DNA of 6,402 bases, taken from NCBI GenBank assembly GCA_026986885.1, contig JALSNT010000643.1:1-6402 (forward strand). The letters run 5' to 3'. Shown here piece by piece: positions 5,499 to 6,402 of the stretch. Within the stretch, counting starts at the first letter, position 1. Each line of letters begins with the position of its first letter. The translations under genes were made by a program, and so were the position numbers. Under the pieces are notes generated by a model. It searched no databases. It was not told where the DNA came from and was given only the letters and a program-made list of their open reading frames with translations. Source of the DNA: Desulfobulbaceae bacterium. Lineage in GTDB: Bacteria; Desulfobacterota; Desulfobulbia; Desulfobulbales; Desulfobulbaceae.

Positions 5499-6402
5499 TA
5501 AGTTCTCCCTCCTCCGGAGCAATGGTCTCTGCCATGGGGAAAACCGCCCAGAATACCCCTTCGCGAGCCCCGTACTGTCCGGGCAATGGTTGTACGGACC
5601 AGGAGTCGGACTGCCAGCGGAACACCCAGACGGCATCGTCGGGCAGGTCCGACCTGCAGCAGCCGCTGACATGCAAAAAGGATTCCTTCCTTTCCGTGAG
5701 GGTCAGATGCGCAGGGATTATCTCGCCTGTCTGAATTTTCCCCTGGTCAACAATAAAGAGCAGAATCTGTATGGTCTGCGGCTGTAATTCGGCAGCGGCC
5801 AGGGGCAGCAGGTCATCGGCCGGCATGGTACGGGCCAGGAAATCCGCCGCAGAACATGAAATATCCATATCAGGGACGATGACCGGCAGTTGCTGTAAAT
5901 CGGCTGCCAGTTCTGCCACCGGAGTATCCAGGATATCATTAACTGATATATTTTCAGGTTGGTCCAGCCAGCAATCAAGGGCCTGCCCGGCAAAAAACCA
6001 GCCGCTTTCCACTTCCATCTGGCGAAAAAACCAGAGCAGGGAGCCTGGTTCCGGGGCAGAAGGTGTGGCGTGGGTGTGTTTCCGGAGTTTGTCAAGCTGC
6101 TGCCGGGAAATGCGTCCAAGACAGGTGTTCAGATCCCTGGTCTGCAGGGTATACCGGTTCCATGGCTCGGCAAATCCTGACAGACCGTTACCAAGGAACA
6201 GATCATCGGGGCCGGCAAGTTCAACAGCGCCGGAGGTCTGGATCACCTGGACATGGTCGGGCTGCGCCACGCCTGTCACCAGGACAACCGGAGGGTTATA
6301 GTACCGATCTTTCGGACCCCAGCCCCCGCGAGAGGGCTGCACCGACCAGAGTTCGCCCGACTGCGGCCGTAGTTTTTCCCCTTTGTCGACGGAGGCCGGG
6401 TT
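5473..6402 (-). CDS. MazF/PemK-like barrel protein with beta-rich C-terminus, CalpT-like candidate (5' end outside the window)
   Basis: The reading frame is open to the window edge, giving 309 visible residues; the true start is probably upstream. An internal GTG at 6342 has no ribosome site and would cut the first strand. Visible residues 16-106 match the MazF/PemK plan: GELWSVQPSRGGWG, then RYYNPPVVLVTG (RPxxVxS-like strand), VQVIQTS, then YTLQTRDLNTCLGRISRQQLDKL, which parallels the MazF ending in which a long strand is followed by LGxLS and a helix. Catalytic toxin residues are not evident, so it may not be an RNase. Residues about 120-205 form a helical or acidic middle, and about 208-309 a beta-rich domain ending LIVRILVQR. 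It is followed by the Lon-like protease with a 26-base overlap. CalpT, the MazF-like anti-sigma factor cut by the CRISPR protease CalpL, has similar size and context, so this may be the protease substrate. That is inference; a plain toxin-like or structural protein is possible. Confidence 0.6.
   Translation of the reverse strand, partial: NPASVDKGEKLRPQSGELWSVQPSRGGWGPKDRYYNPPVVLVTGVAQPDHVQVIQTSGAVELAGPDDLFLGNGLSGFAEPWNRYTLQTRDLNTCLGRISRQQLDKLRKHTHATPSAPEPGSLLWFFRQMEVESGWFFAGQALDCWLDQPENISVNDILDTPVAELAADLQQLPVIVPDMDISCSAADFLARTMPADDLLPLAAAELQPQTIQILLFIVDQGKIQTGEIIPAHLTLTERKESFLHVSGCCRSDLPDDAVWVFRWQSDSWSVQPLPGQYGAREGVFWAVFPMAETIAPEEGELIVRILVQR
5505..5515 (-). promoter_or_regulatory. Ribosome binding site of the Lon-like gene, inside the upstream coding region
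   Basis: The minus strand carries GGAGGAGGGAG ending 6 bases before a TTG codon at 5498. No ATG or GTG lies at a suitable distance. This decides the TTG start and means the protease is translated with, and probably coupled to, the MazF-like gene, which ends 26 bases into it. Confidence 0.75.

Noticed and set aside
5499..5672. The protease frame stays open upstream to an ATG at 5672.
   Set aside because: These 58 codons lie over the MazF-like gene in another frame and are low-complexity in character; the TTG at 5498 has a strong ribosome site.
6340..6342. GTG as start codon of the MazF-like gene.
   Set aside because: No ribosome site precedes it, the frame is open further upstream, and the residues GELWS before it complete the first strand of the MazF-like domain.
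1..6402. CRISPR array within the window.
   Set aside because: No regularly spaced direct repeats of 25-40 bases were seen; the gaps are only 177 and 116 bases and hold promoters and short inverted repeats.

Overview
The window holds six genes, all on the minus strand, so transcription runs from high to low coordinates. It is part of a type III-associated CRISPR-Cas accessory locus. Codon use, moderately high GC in the genes and AT-rich gaps suggest a Gram-negative bacterium, possibly of the Desulfobacterota type. That organism guess rests on general impression only.

In transcription order: (1) 6402-5473 is the 3' part of a gene whose protein starts with a MazF/PemK-like barrel. (2) 5498-3408 overlaps it by 26 bases. 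It encodes a 696-residue protein with a death-like or effector-associated helical domain at the N-terminus, a Lon-type (S16) protease domain with an apparent Ser183/Lys227 dyad, and a long helical TPR-like C-terminus. (3) After a 116-base gap with an extended -10 promoter, 3291-2902 encodes Csx20, a small CARF-related protein of type III loci. (4) 2891-1569 encodes a Csx1-type CARF-HEPN ribonuclease, tightly coupled to csx20. (5) After a 177-base AT-rich gap with two candidate promoters and a cluster of inverted repeats, 1391-204 encodes an AAA_14/DUF4143 ATPase. (6) Four bases later comes cas6 (199-1), which runs off the window.

How the genes may work together: Cas6 matures crRNA. Csx1 is an RNase switched on by cyclic oligoadenylate made by a Cas10 that must lie outside the window. 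Csx20 probably restrains that signal. The most interesting part is the protease plus MazF-like pair. It recalls the CalpL/CalpT module, in which a cyclic-nucleotide-activated Lon protease cuts a MazF-like anti-sigma factor. Here, however, the protease shows no SAVED or CARF sensor and carries a death-like adaptor instead. This may be a differently wired CRISPR-linked protease system. No CRISPR array, cas10, cas1/cas2, tRNA, rRNA or insertion sequence is visible.
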